The notes: generated by a model from the letters alone, not told the origin. A stretch of 64,000 nt of DNA from an uncultured Nitrospirota bacterium (GCA_937139405.1 CAKZPV010000025.1:62001-126000); one strand, 5' to 3'. Shown: positions 16,968 to 25,841, numbered from the stretch's first letter. Made by a program: numbers and translations.

Positions 16968-17333
16968 TCAATTGAGCAGAGAAGAAAAGCGAAGGAACAG
17001 CAAAGGATAGGAAGTAGGAGTGAGCGCATGCGCTTTGAAAAGTTTTTTGAAATTACGAGATAGGAACAAGTCGGACCAACTCCCGAGGGTTTCTAACGTG
17101 TCACCCTGAAGCAGGACCACGGAGAATCGCTTGGACTCCTCATTAGAGTTTTTGAACTCATCCGGGCACTCGCTATTTTGGGATGATGAATGGTGGGAAG
17201 TTGGTTGAGAAGGTTGTGTATCGCTTGCAGAGGCTGGCATGGCGCAGAATAGACCACCCACCCCACAGACAAAAAAGGTGAAGAGTAAAAAATAAGTAAG
17301 AAGGAATTTAATCTGTTTCGTTTGAGGTTTCAT
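16968..17333 (-). CDS. small exported protein, Cus-cassette leader family (copy 1)
   Basis: A 121-residue protein with an N-terminal signal segment (LLTYFLLFTFFVCGVGGLFC) ending in AMPASASDT, a Ser/His-rich stretch (PTSHHSSSQNSECPDEF), and a hydrophobic C-terminus (YPLLFLRFSSLLN). It is homologous to 37521-37910, which precedes a complete cusCBA operon and shares CGVG...C.MPASA.DT, SHHSSS.....ECP and an LLF..FS..LN end. No known domain. A periplasmic metal-binding or regulatory peptide is plausible. It lies upstream of the Cys-tailed sigma factor with no RND genes between, suggesting a remnant cassette. Confidence 0.65.
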   Translation of the reverse strand: MKPQTKQIKFLLTYFLLFTFFVCGVGGLFCAMPASASDTQPSQPTSHHSSSQNSECPDEFKNSNEESKRFSVVLLQGDTLETLGSWSDLFLSRNFKKLFKAHALTPTSYPLLFLRFSSLLN

Positions 17334-17966
17334 GGGAATTGTAGGCTTGAGTGATACGTTTTGAATTTATTCAGAGTACAAGTCTTCCTATTAATGTAGC
17401 AAATCAAAAGCCATTATTAAAAATACAAAAAAAACAGATACATGGACAATTACATCATTACGAATAGGCGTCCGCTATGTCGCATTTCTCCGCAATGGGG
17501 AAATCCCGACATGTCCCTAATTGCCACACAAAGTTCATAGTCCTCTTAAAGAAGGAACCCTTGGCTGTATTTGCCACTGCCTAAGTGTAGAAAATTTTAG
17601 GAGCATTGACAGTTTATGGTTCTACAACCAGGAGGTGATAACATACGCTCCTGACCTTCCACCGAGGCCATGGGAAGCTAACACGTCCTGACTACAGTGG
17701 CCTCTATAGAGCTCGTGCACGGTATTGGAAAGTACAGCACCAACGCTCTACTCGTACCTTTTTCTTGCTGGATCAAATTTTTGGGATTCGCCATTTTCCA
17801 TACACCCAATTTAACTTTGATGCCTTTTCGCTCGTCTACATTTTCTGGCTGCTTCTGCCTGCAGGCGTTATCACGCTGACGTGGGGACCATCCTTTCTGA
17901 TAAATTCATCGTCTTGATAAAGCGGCCCACTCGATAAATGAAATCGTTCACGCATATCTAAGGTGG
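17334..17966. other. 633 bp intergenic region with possible decayed coding sequence
   Basis: This lies between the small exported gene and the HD-GYP gene. On the plus strand, 17642-17917 is open for 91 codons without a usable start codon and reads partly as a membrane segment (SLVYIFWLLLPAGVITLTWG), so it could be a fragment of a lost gene or chance. A TTGACA at about 17606 and AGGAGGT at about 17631 also occur, but they do not lead into a gene I can support. The stretch around 17541-17560 shares a short motif with two other metal-gene upstream regions. Confidence 0.35.
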
Positions 17967-19307
17967 CTAACGCATCAATGCGGCCGTATCGCGGCGAAAG
18001 TAATATTGAATGATGCGGCCAAGTTCCCCACGTGCGTCGTCCCCTTTTAAGCCATGGAATCGGTCGTAGACCTCCCGTGCGATCCCGGCGAACAAGTCCA
18101 ACAACTGCGGGTCGAAGTGCTCTCCTCGTCCCTTTTCCAGGATCTCCATTGTGTCGTCGAATGATATCGGTTTCTTGTAGGGTCGCCGTGATGTCAAGGC
18201 ATCAAATACGTCCACGATAGCAAAAATTCGTGCGTTAAGCGGTATGGCGTCCCTGGCGAGACCGCTAGGGTATCCACTGCCATCGTATTTCTCGTGATGC
18301 GCGCCGACGACATCCTGAGCTTCGGCCAACCAAAGGGCTCGGCCCGTAATATCCAGGCCATGCTGCACGTGGCTTTTCATGATCTCAAACTCCTCCTCGT
18401 CCAGGCTCCCGGGCTTTAGCAGCACATTGTCACGAATACCGAGTTTTCCGACATCATGCAGCAACGCTCCTTTGATCAGAGCCTGAATTTGCGCGTTGTC
18501 GAGGCCAACCACCTCCGCCAGCTTGATCGAATACACCGTCACACGATAATTATGGGTATCGGTATCGCAGTCACGCTTTGCAATCGCTCCACCGAGGACC
18601 TGGATCGTCTCCAGATTGGCGTCCAGCAGGCGGTCAGTCAGTCCGCTTAGACGGCTGAGCAGCCGCGAGACGACTGGGTACAGTATCAGACCAGTCACCA
18701 GAATCCCTGTGAACACGTGCAAAACCGTACGCCAGATGTTCGCTTGCAATCGAGCCTGCTCACTCGCAGATAGCGCAAAAATGCCATCAAGCCATGCACG
18801 AATCTCTCCGTGCTTGTTGATTAGCGCAATCTGTATAGCAACGTACGGACGGTCGCCAAGTCGTGTGCTTGCGACCACGTGATTGTCCGATTCGGGCGAT
18901 CGGAAGCCGGCCGCAGCCACCGCTTGGCGGATCTTGTCCAGGCTAATAAAGCTTGTATCTTTTAAGTGAGCAAGCTCCAAGCCATCGACGTCATGCACTC
19001 GTGCATAGACAAACCGTCCCTGCTCAAGCACCTGTTCACCATTTCCGGCCATGAATGCAGCCAGTGAATCCTGCAGGGCCCCTGGTTTGAGCAAGCCGAC
19101 CTGATCGAGTTGGTCGCGGACCGCGACATTCCAGTGGGCGGCTGTGGCACGGGCCAGCACGACGATGGCTTCTTCCATTCGTTGGCGTTCCGTAATCGCG
19201 GTGATTGCCGCGAACACAGTCCCAAGCAGAATCGCGGTCATACCGACACGAAGCGCAATGGCACGCCGAACGGATCTGCGGAAATTAGCTAAATTCATGG
19301 GCATCAC
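17967..19307 (-). CDS. membrane-anchored HD-GYP phosphodiesterase
   Basis: A 446-residue protein with a transmembrane helix near residues 20-38, a periplasmic sensor region of about 150 residues, a second helix near 193-212 and a cytoplasmic HD-GYP domain. The catalytic residues are HD at 284-285 (LLHDVGKLGIRD) and HHEKYDGSGYP around 337-347. In this family it hydrolyses cyclic di-GMP. It has noticeably richer GC and Ala content than its neighbours and no partner gene, suggesting separate acquisition. The start is uncertain: GTG 19307, ATG 19304 or ATG 19298. Confidence 0.9.
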   Translation of the reverse strand: MMPMNLANFRRSVRRAIALRVGMTAILLGTVFAAITAITERQRMEEAIVVLARATAAHWNVAVRDQLDQVGLLKPGALQDSLAAFMAGNGEQVLEQGRFVYARVHDVDGLELAHLKDTSFISLDKIRQAVAAAGFRSPESDNHVVASTRLGDRPYVAIQIALINKHGEIRAWLDGIFALSASEQARLQANIWRTVLHVFTGILVTGLILYPVVSRLLSRLSGLTDRLLDANLETIQVLGGAIAKRDCDTDTHNYRVTVYSIKLAEVVGLDNAQIQALIKGALLHDVGKLGIRDNVLLKPGSLDEEEFEIMKSHVQHGLDITGRALWLAEAQDVVGAHHEKYDGSGYPSGLARDAIPLNARIFAIVDVFDALTSRRPYKKPISFDDTMEILEKGRGEHFDPQLLDLFAGIAREVYDRFHGLKGDDARGELGRIIQYYFRRDTAALMR

Positions 19308-19499
19308 GCTTCAGCCGTTTCCTACTGGTTACTTTCAATACCTCTCAGGATCAAAAAGTTAAAGACAGTGCTGTTTTAAAGACAGCATTTAATTGTACAT
19401 GGGTCGAATAAGGTAAATGCGTCTTCGCATTTCCGTATGCCCATCAAGCCGGTCTCGTCTTGGTGAGCCATTATCTCCCAATAATTCTGCGCCTCAATA

Positions 19500-20321
19500 T
19501 TAATGATGTTTATACATCCCGGCCTGTTTGATATCCGGCCACGAGGTCGTCTGATGACATAAAAAACACTGATCTACTCGAGCCCGTGGTTGCCCAGCCA
19601 CTTTTTGCGAAATCATGGTGAAATGCATCATATAGTGACTGGGCGGTGCCTGGTGGCAGTGGGCGCAATCTCTTGAGTCACCGGGGGGGTGCTGGAATTC
19701 TGGAAGAGACCACGCTTGCGTGGCATGACATGCCGCACAATCCTGGCCAAAGAGGTCAAAATGTCGATCATCGTTTTTATGACACGTGGCACAGTTCAAA
19801 ATAGCTTCTTCTGGTGCCACGTGACGGTTGGTCAGAGGTGAAGCCCGCAGACTGTCCGAATGTTCCAGCCAATTCGTCAAATGCCAGCGCACCCTTCCTG
19901 CTGCACCGAGGGAATCCTCATTACTCGGGAGGCTGAACAAGCCGATCTTGGCGAGAGCCCGATGATCCATATTCGTCGGCTTCCGAACGTGTCCTTGATG
20001 TTCGAGATGACATGGTCGACACTCCTGTACGTTGGCATGAAAGGCCGTCGGCTGACGCTGTAAGAGTGATTCCTCTGTGGCATGGCAAAGAATACACTTC
20101 GTCGAGTCCACACCCATGATGGCGGTATGGCAAGCTGCACAGTTCTGTTCCAAAGAGGCATGGACAATGGATAATTCGCCTGGATTAACCAATCGCTGCC
20201 AAGTGTTCGCAGCCATCGGAGTGCCCATGCGTGCGTAGAATAGACCCACGAACACAAGTGACACGATGATGATTACACCAAAGACTCGCAAGCCCATTGT
20301 TGACCACCATCCACGTTTCAT
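19500..20321 (-). CDS. heptaheme c-type cytochrome, membrane-anchored
   Basis: About 273 residues from MKRGWWSTM (ATG 20321 overlapping the upstream stop as ATGA). An N-terminal helix (VFGVIIIVSLVFVGLFYAR) anchors it. Seven CxxCH motifs follow: CAACH, CILCH, CRPCH, CATCH, CAACH, CAHCH, CFLCH. The spacing and HxxH-type histidines suggest a bis-His cytochrome of the c3/c7-like class. It is the last gene of a three-gene unit with a membrane cytochrome-like protein and an FAD/2Fe-2S reductase. It probably receives electrons from the membrane component on the periplasmic side. Confidence 0.9.
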   Translation of the reverse strand: MKRGWWSTMGLRVFGVIIIVSLVFVGLFYARMGTPMAANTWQRLVNPGELSIVHASLEQNCAACHTAIMGVDSTKCILCHATEESLLQRQPTAFHANVQECRPCHLEHQGHVRKPTNMDHRALAKIGLFSLPSNEDSLGAAGRVRWHLTNWLEHSDSLRASPLTNRHVAPEEAILNCATCHKNDDRHFDLFGQDCAACHATQAWSLPEFQHPPGDSRDCAHCHQAPPSHYMMHFTMISQKVAGQPRARVDQCFLCHQTTSWPDIKQAGMYKHH

Positions 20322-21082
20322 GAGAACCAACGCAACCCAAAGTGAATGGCTGCCCAAATATGGAGGAGGAGAAGCGCATACAGCACGGCCGATAACGTGA
20401 TGTGAATCTTCAGCCACAAGGTAAACATGTGTTTGATGGTGTCGTGCGTTTTGATGGCGTATTCCACGTCAGCAATCGCATCAGAAAGTCGAATCGCACG
20501 GAGACCGATGGACATCGTGTCCGTCTCTTGTTCCGGTACGCTAAAAAATGGCCTTCCCAACAGTCGTGAAAAAAATCCCGTAAAGGGTTGAAGTTGGACC
20601 GCTTTATCCGCGCAGCAGGTTCGCAGTCGTTCCAGCGTTTCGTGATACGAGGAATTCAACCCGTCGAGTATCGAACGTTTTTCTTTAATTTCTTGAGAGA
20701 TCCGACCCATGAGATAGCGACCGGTGAATCCGCTCAAGACGACGATGATGGTCATGCTGGTTAAGGCAATTCCCAATGGACTAACAAACTTATGGCCCGT
20801 ATGGAACAGCACAAGAATAGGGCCCACGACTCCGGCATAGATGTGCCAGGCGAGTAGCGTACGCATCGACACCCAACGAGTCACAATCTGTTTGAGCGAT
20901 TTCACGCGTTTGATGACAAGGTACGCTAGCGGAACAAGCATAAGTGTCGCCCCGCTCACGCCAAGCACCCCACCCCACAAACTCCCGGCAAAACGTGGTG
21001 ACCGGTGGATAAGAAAGCCCAGCCAGAAAAGGGAAAGAAAGAGCACCAGACCGCCAATTATGACCGCTTCACGTTCCTTCAT
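20318..21082 (-). CDS. ferric-reductase/cytochrome b-like membrane protein
   Basis: A 254-residue protein with about five or six membrane helices. Histidines occur in or near helices (TLLAWHIYAGVVGPILVLFH with TGHKF; LKIHITLSAVLYALLLLHIW followed by AAIHF), as expected for a di-heme b-type or ferric-reductase-like transmembrane protein. A soluble loop (about 125-200) carries a Cys pair (RTCCADK). It lies 16 bp downstream of the reductase gene and overlaps the cytochrome gene by ATGA. It probably conducts electrons across the membrane between the two. No exact family name can be given from sequence alone. Confidence 0.75.
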   Translation of the reverse strand: MKEREAVIIGGLVLFLSLFWLGFLIHRSPRFAGSLWGGVLGVSGATLMLVPLAYLVIKRVKSLKQIVTRWVSMRTLLAWHIYAGVVGPILVLFHTGHKFVSPLGIALTSMTIIVVLSGFTGRYLMGRISQEIKEKRSILDGLNSSYHETLERLRTCCADKAVQLQPFTGFFSRLLGRPFFSVPEQETDTMSIGLRAIRLSDAIADVEYAIKTHDTIKHMFTLWLKIHITLSAVLYALLLLHIWAAIHFGLRWFS

Positions 21083-21097
21083 TAGTTCGCAACTTCT

Positions 21098-23161
21098 TTA
21101 GGCATCGACCGCCAGGTTGCTGGTGGATTTGGCTTGACATGCGAGGATCATCCCGGCGACTTTATCGTCCGGATCCAGGCCATCCTCGACCTCCATGATC
21201 ACCGATCCTGATAGGAGTTTCACTTTGCATACCCCGCACGAGCCAGTCCGGCAGGAATAGTCGATATCGACGGCAACACGTTCCGACGCTTCCAGTACCG
21301 TCTCATCCGGCAGGAGTTCCGTCGACTTATCCGCTCTTTGAAAAGTGACCCTCCCGGTTTTCGCGGCTGGCGTCGCTGGTCGCGCTCGCTCGCGTTCCGC
21401 GACCCTGGCCTGCGGTTTCTGCTGCGAGCCAAAGTTTTCGGTGTGAATCATCTCCCCAGACGCGCCCAACTCAGCCAGCATCTGCTTCACAGCATCCATC
21501 ATAGGCGGCGCCCCGCAAAGATGAATCCATTGTGCGGATAGGTCGGGTACCCACTGCGCGAGTAAATCCTTGCTAATCCGTCCGCGATGGCACCCGTCCA
21601 CTTCCTTGTCTAGACGGCTCATGGCAACAAAGACGTGTAAGTTTGGATGACGTTCTTGAAGCTTCTTCAATTCGGATGCAAAAATGAAGTGCTCGGGATC
21701 ACGACAAGCCGCGATGAAGTAGATGTCGCCGTCCCAACCCATGTCGGTCAAGGCACAGGTGATACTCATCATCGGCGTGATACCAACGCCCCCGGAGATG
21801 AGTACGACACTGTCCGCTTCCTTCCCCGTAAACACAAACTTCCCACTGGGTGCCTGAACTTCGAGGGTGTCGCCTTCCTTCACGACGTCGTGCAGATAGC
21901 GCGAACCAGCACCGTGCTCTTCACGCTTGACTGTGATCTCGCAGTAGTATCCTTGGGTAGGGGAAGAGGAGATGGTATAGCTCCGCCGAATCGACCTATC
22001 GCCGGTCGGCAAGGTGAGCGTGAGGAATTGACCCGGCAGATAACTGAAGGGAATGCCACCACCATGACAGGCCACGAGCCGGAAGGTCTTAACGTCCACG
22101 GTTTCCTGGTAGATTTGGGCGACCCGAAGCCTGCATAATTTCTTCTTAGCGACGGGCAAGAGTCCCGTCGAGATGTCGGGCCGATCTGTTGGCTTTTCTT
22201 CGGTAGCGCACACATCGTTCGACACATCGCAGCACTCGGCAGGAGCTGTGGCCTGATTCTTCGCCTCTTGTGACGCGGGCGGGTGGGCGGATGTAGCTCG
22301 GGAATTGGCAGGAGTATCTCCTGCTTCCGATGATTTCATTTCTGTAGCCGTAGCTTCGGGTTTCCCCGGAGCGGCGACTGGTGCAAGATTCGCCGGGCCG
22401 GAATCCCCAGCAAGCCGTTTTAGGAGTGCGGCCGCGCGACGCATTTTGAAAAAATAGAGAAAGAGGATGCCCACCGCGAACGCGATCAGGAGCACCATCA
22501 TATAGAAATGAAACCATGACAGTCCTAGAATCCCATGAGCCTGCAGGCGCTCCTGAGGGGGAAGCAGGTTCATTTCCTGCTTGAACCAATGGAGAGCCAC
22601 ATTGCGCGGTGGCGTGCCTTCTTCTAGAGCTCGATGGGCCGCCAGACCGCTTTCGAATTGAGACAACCCTTCGTGCAGCTTCCTGGTGGCCTCTTGCATG
22701 GCTATAAAATCGTTGGTTGGAGCTGACTGGGATAATGATTTCAGCCCTTCCGCCATCAAGCCAGTCCCTTGCTTCATGCGTTCATGTGCCTGTTGTTGCA
22801 CCTCAGCACGTTGTTCAATAGGCAAATCAGGAAGGCTCATGAGGCTGGGATATAAGGCCTTGGGTTTGGGAGCACCCATCTTTTCCATCATCTTGTCCAT
22901 GCCCCCGCCCATCATGCCACCACCACCTGGGCCACCCATCATGCCGCCCGGACCACTGCCTCGATTATCAGAGCTGGCCTCTTGTCTTTCGCCGCCTGCG
23001 GCTTGGCTTGAGCTGTTGGCTTGATCCGGATGATGGCTCGCATGGTCCTCAGGGGAAGTTTGGGCATAACCAGGCCCCACCAGCATTAATAACCACGCAG
23101 CAATCACGGCTACAGCGAAATAACGCCGGGAATACGTTCTCGTAAGAGAGACCTCTGTCAT
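21098..23161 (-). CDS. multidomain FAD/NAD(P)-2Fe-2S oxidoreductase with Met/Gly-rich N-terminal region
   Basis: About 687 residues from MTEVSLTR (ATG 23161); the track's 51-codon extension is rejected because the later start gives a signal peptide (AVAVIAAWLLMLVGPGYAQ). Order: signal, Gly/Met-rich stretch (GGMMGGPGGGGMMGGGMDKM), helical region, transmembrane helix (FYMMVLLIAFAVGILFLYFF), Ala/Pro linker, FR-type FAD domain (RRSYTISSSP), NAD domain (VLISGGVGITPMMS; HLCGAPPMMDAV), and a C-terminal plant-type 2Fe-2S ferredoxin (CRTGSCGVCKVKL...C). The reductase is cytoplasmic and the Met-rich part periplasmic. It likely oxidises NAD(P)H and feeds the two downstream genes. Confidence 0.88.
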   Translation of the reverse strand: MTEVSLTRTYSRRYFAVAVIAAWLLMLVGPGYAQTSPEDHASHHPDQANSSSQAAGGERQEASSDNRGSGPGGMMGGPGGGGMMGGGMDKMMEKMGAPKPKALYPSLMSLPDLPIEQRAEVQQQAHERMKQGTGLMAEGLKSLSQSAPTNDFIAMQEATRKLHEGLSQFESGLAAHRALEEGTPPRNVALHWFKQEMNLLPPQERLQAHGILGLSWFHFYMMVLLIAFAVGILFLYFFKMRRAAALLKRLAGDSGPANLAPVAAPGKPEATATEMKSSEAGDTPANSRATSAHPPASQEAKNQATAPAECCDVSNDVCATEEKPTDRPDISTGLLPVAKKKLCRLRVAQIYQETVDVKTFRLVACHGGGIPFSYLPGQFLTLTLPTGDRSIRRSYTISSSPTQGYYCEITVKREEHGAGSRYLHDVVKEGDTLEVQAPSGKFVFTGKEADSVVLISGGVGITPMMSITCALTDMGWDGDIYFIAACRDPEHFIFASELKKLQERHPNLHVFVAMSRLDKEVDGCHRGRISKDLLAQWVPDLSAQWIHLCGAPPMMDAVKQMLAELGASGEMIHTENFGSQQKPQARVAERERARPATPAAKTGRVTFQRADKSTELLPDETVLEASERVAVDIDYSCRTGSCGVCKVKLLSGSVIMEVEDGLDPDDKVAGMILACQAKSTSNLAVDA

Positions 23162-23361
23162 CACGACGCAATCTTGATCATATGGTTCATGGTGCCAAAG
23201 TCGGTAGGTCCAAGATGACGAAACTCTACCGACTTCGTTATAGCTCTTGACATAACAGTACTCCTTTCGCAATTTGAGGAAGTAGCCTTTTGAGAAGGAA
23301 GACCCTTTTCGCATTCGATCCCTTTCCCTCTCTCGCCCATAGTGCTCACCATCGCCGTTGG

Positions 23362-23697
23362 CTAGCGCATTTTATGAGGACCTTCCATGTGTCCCATACC
23401 CTTTGACCGCATGCCACGAGGACTTAATTGTCCGATACCCTTTTCAATCGGACACTGGCCTGTCTTGGCAACGACCGGACAATCTTTGGCTACCTTGCGT
23501 TGACACTCCTCGAGTGAAAGAGCCTTATCCGTCCTCAAACAAACCGCCATTTTCTGGTACATATCCGCCATATCTTCCCGCAACTCAGACGACAGGGCGG
23601 TTGTGGACGGTAACTTGTCTTCCCCGAAACTCAACGAAGAAAGACTCACCAAGAAACATACAAGGGCACCTGAAACAAGTTGTCTTTTAGTCAGCAT
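23362..23697 (-). CDS. small periplasmic protein, Cys/Met-containing, unknown
   Basis: A 111-residue protein starting at MLTKRQL (ATG 23697 after AAAGGAGTAGGTGCT; the track start is six codons earlier). A signal peptide (GALVCFLVSLSSLSFG) is followed by a helical region with regularly placed cysteines (MAVCLRTDKALSLEECQRKV and KDCPVVAKTGQC), and the C-terminus is Met/His/Gly-rich (MRSKGMGHMEGPHKM). It lies between copper and electron-transfer genes. A periplasmic metal-binding role is an inference from composition only. Confidence 0.7.
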   Translation of the reverse strand: MLTKRQLVSGALVCFLVSLSSLSFGEDKLPSTTALSSELREDMADMYQKMAVCLRTDKALSLEECQRKVAKDCPVVAKTGQCPIEKGIGQLSPRGMRSKGMGHMEGPHKMR

Positions 23698-24053
23698 AGC
23701 ACCTACTCCTTTCATGGTTTAGTTGTTACTATCGATTAAAATTCTACGTCCACGACAAGGCTCGATGTTGAGCGTGCGTGAGAACGTTAGCGGCCTCCTC
23801 CTCCGTTCGGATAAAATTCATACGCCAGCAGGCTTATAGGTTCACGATCTCCACTGTTCAGGTTTGCATTTGAGCAGCATGAGGTTGTGCAGCACCCGAC
23901 CATCAGGAAGGCACTCGCTCAGCCTGCGCGATACGGTGCTACCGTCATTACCTTCCCAATGTTCTAGGAAGAATGACTCGCCGAAAATCGACTAGCAATC
24001 CAAGTGCTTCCATCCACTCAAAAGGGCTATGCCAAATTTGTAGAGTTTCCAAA
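23698..24053. other. 356 bp intergenic region with possible opal-interrupted small lipoprotein frame
   Basis: The minus strand holds a frame from ATG 23948 to TAA 23787, 54 codons with one in-frame TGA at codon 10. After the TGA it continues ASAFLMVGCC, resembling a lipobox, then CC.N...GDREPISLLAYEF and a Gly-rich end. It could be a pseudogene, a peptide starting at the internal ATG (23903), or chance. No clear ribosome-binding site supports either start. Confidence 0.3.
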
Positions 24054-24869
24054 TTACTCCTGTTCAGACCCCTGATTCTTAGATTGTGGCGGTCCCGTAC
24101 CAAGTAAAACCTGTCTTTGCTGCCCGGTAAGAACTTGAGCGGCCTCACCTACTGCACGAAAAAAATTCAGTCTTTGATCTCCCTTCAACTTTTCGATTTG
24201 CCGAATTTTTGGTTCGATTTGCTGGATTAGGGGTTGATCCGAACTGGTCAGTTGCCACAGCTCTTGCTCCGCTTGCTCAACCTGCCGATCAAAGGTTGCT
24301 TGCGCGAGTAAGGCTTGTTCTTTAATTTGATTAATGGCCATTTCCTGTTGAGGGGCCAGGGTGATATGGTCTTGGTGATCAAGAAAAAAATCAGTCCCGC
24401 CTATATGATAGAGATGAGAAGCACCAGGAAAGCCAGGAAGCGCTGACCGGGACAGGGCTCGCCTCTGCATTCTGCCTTTTCCCATCTTCCCCATCATGCC
24501 TCCGTCACCTTTTTTCATACCCCGCGGTTTTTTCCCAGATTTCATACCCGAGTCGGATGGACCACAGCCTCCTACTCCACACCCCATCGGACTCATGCCC
24601 ATCTGAGTTTTCACCATAGGCACAGACCCTCGGTGCTCTTGTTCGAGGGCGGCTTCCAGACGGGCAATCTCCCCACGCAGTTCCACCAACTGCTGACTGG
24701 TGGTCAGGGTGGTATCGGTAGCCCGATGGCCTTGGGGTGGTTGAGAGCCAAATGGCGTATTTTGACTATATCCCGGTGACAGAGGGGCAAGCCCGAGAAT
24801 TATGAAAGCAATGACCAATGAGGATCGGAAACTCCTTTTGCCCACAATATGATTATTCAAAGATCGCAT
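24054..24869 (-). CDS. periplasmic Met-rich protein, CpxP/Spy-like
   Basis: A 271-residue exported protein. It has a signal peptide (SLVIAFIILGLAPLSPGYSQ), a coiled-coil segment (QQLVELRGEIARLEAALEQE), and a Met/Gly/Lys/Cys-rich middle (KTQMGMSPMGCGVGGCGPSD; MKKGDGGMMGKMGKGRM). The C-terminal helical region resembles the LTxxQ-type Spy/CpxP fold or heavy-metal-resistance (CnrX-like) proteins (ITLAPQQEMAINQIKEQ; VLTGQQRQVLLG). Members bind unfolded proteins or metals in the periplasm. It lies with the CopA/CopB genes, so copper stress is the likely context. Confidence 0.75.
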   Translation of the reverse strand: MRSLNNHIVGKRSFRSSLVIAFIILGLAPLSPGYSQNTPFGSQPPQGHRATDTTLTTSQQLVELRGEIARLEAALEQEHRGSVPMVKTQMGMSPMGCGVGGCGPSDSGMKSGKKPRGMKKGDGGMMGKMGKGRMQRRALSRSALPGFPGASHLYHIGGTDFFLDHQDHITLAPQQEMAINQIKEQALLAQATFDRQVEQAEQELWQLTSSDQPLIQQIEPKIRQIEKLKGDQRLNFFRAVGEAAQVLTGQQRQVLLGTGPPQSKNQGSEQE

Positions 24870-24893
24870 GGTTATTTCCTCCTGTTTATTTAA

Positions 24894-25268
24894 TTAAAAA
24901 GAAAACAGTTTAAAATCCTCTGGCACTTGAGTGTTCCTGGAGCTACTTAAGGGATGCTGGGCATGAACTTTGGCCAAGGCTTCCGCATCTTCGGCAGCCT
25001 TCGCGTAACGCTCAACCAAGTTTTCACAATGTCGAGTTAATTCAGATAAATAGGGTGATCTGATCTGATGCTTTCGATATTCAGCCGCCATCTCACGCAT
25101 TACTTCTGCTTTTGCTCGCAATGTTGCTGACTCCGTCAGATACCATACTTTCAAACCGGAGTGATCACGGCGTTCCACCAATTCTTTCGGTTGACTCGAA
25201 GCGCACCCGACAAGAAGCGAGAGAGCGACGAAGAACATTACTGGAAACCATCTCAAATCTTGTTTCAT
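24894..25268 (-). CDS. small lipoprotein, paralogue of the 2.5 kb lipoprotein
   Basis: A 124-residue protein from MKQDLRWF (ATG 25268; the track start 15 codons earlier gives no better signal). A lipobox follows (LSLLVGC). The core HSGLKVWYLTESATLRAKAE and CENLVERYAKAAEDAEALAK blocks match the lipoprotein at 2486-2821, with divergent C-termini. It is co-directional with the Met-rich protein downstream and a further lipoprotein upstream. Function unknown; repeated association with redox and metal genes suggests an envelope-stress role. Confidence 0.8.
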   Translation of the reverse strand: MKQDLRWFPVMFFVALSLLVGCASSQPKELVERRDHSGLKVWYLTESATLRAKAEVMREMAAEYRKHQIRSPYLSELTRHCENLVERYAKAAEDAEALAKVHAQHPLSSSRNTQVPEDFKLFSF

Positions 25269-25338
25269 TGTGGACCTGCTTTGTCGTTTGACTGAACGCG
25301 TTGTGATGGACACCTCCGTCCTCTCCCCAGAGATAAAA

Positions 25339-25692
25339 CTACGTACCCTTTAATTCTTCAATGAGCCAGTTCTGAAATTCTTCATGAGTTTTCAGTCTTT
25401 TGAATACGACTTTGGCGGTTTCAGGGTGATGCTCGAAATGTGCCGCAAGGATTTTAGAGAGCTGTTGGTTCCCACTCGGACTCAAGCTGACTTTTTCTAA
25501 AATCTGATGGACAAATTCTTCATCGGCGGCCCCTCGTTCAATGAGCTCTGCCCGAAGAGAGGCATCCACCAACGCACGGTCAAGCAAGGAGACCTTTGTG
25601 GATGGTGCCGAGTCGCCGCAGGCCGTCAGCACGACGGTGAGGACAGCACTCATTCCCGTCAACCTCATATACTTCAGCAGTCGACTGCTCAT
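25339..25692 (-). CDS. lipoprotein of unknown function
   Basis: A 117-residue protein with a lipoprotein signal (LTGMSAVLTVVLTAC) and a helical mature region (LLDRALVDASLRAELIERGA, VHQILEKVSLSPSGNQQL) ending in KTHEEFQNWLIEELKGT. No recognised domain. It lies between copB and the small lipoprotein, all on the minus strand, with gaps of about 70-150 bp, so it may be part of a copper-induced transcript. Confidence 0.65.
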   Translation of the reverse strand: MSSRLLKYMRLTGMSAVLTVVLTACGDSAPSTKVSLLDRALVDASLRAELIERGAADEEFVHQILEKVSLSPSGNQQLSKILAAHFEHHPETAKVVFKRLKTHEEFQNWLIEELKGT

Positions 25693-25841
25693 ACGCCCCC
25701 CTTTCCTTCCTGGCTTGACGTGCGCAAAGATTTTCGGTTTTTAGCAGATTCAATCATTTCTAAGACGGTATTGCCTTCGTCGCATTACAGTCTCCGTAGC
25801 AGCCATAGATAAAAACACTCGATAGAACCTTTTTTTCGCAT

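Noticed and set aside
17697-17879. 60-aa plus-strand ORF
   Set aside because: No ribosome-binding site or domain; another frame there (17642-17917) is more protein-like but lacks a start codon.
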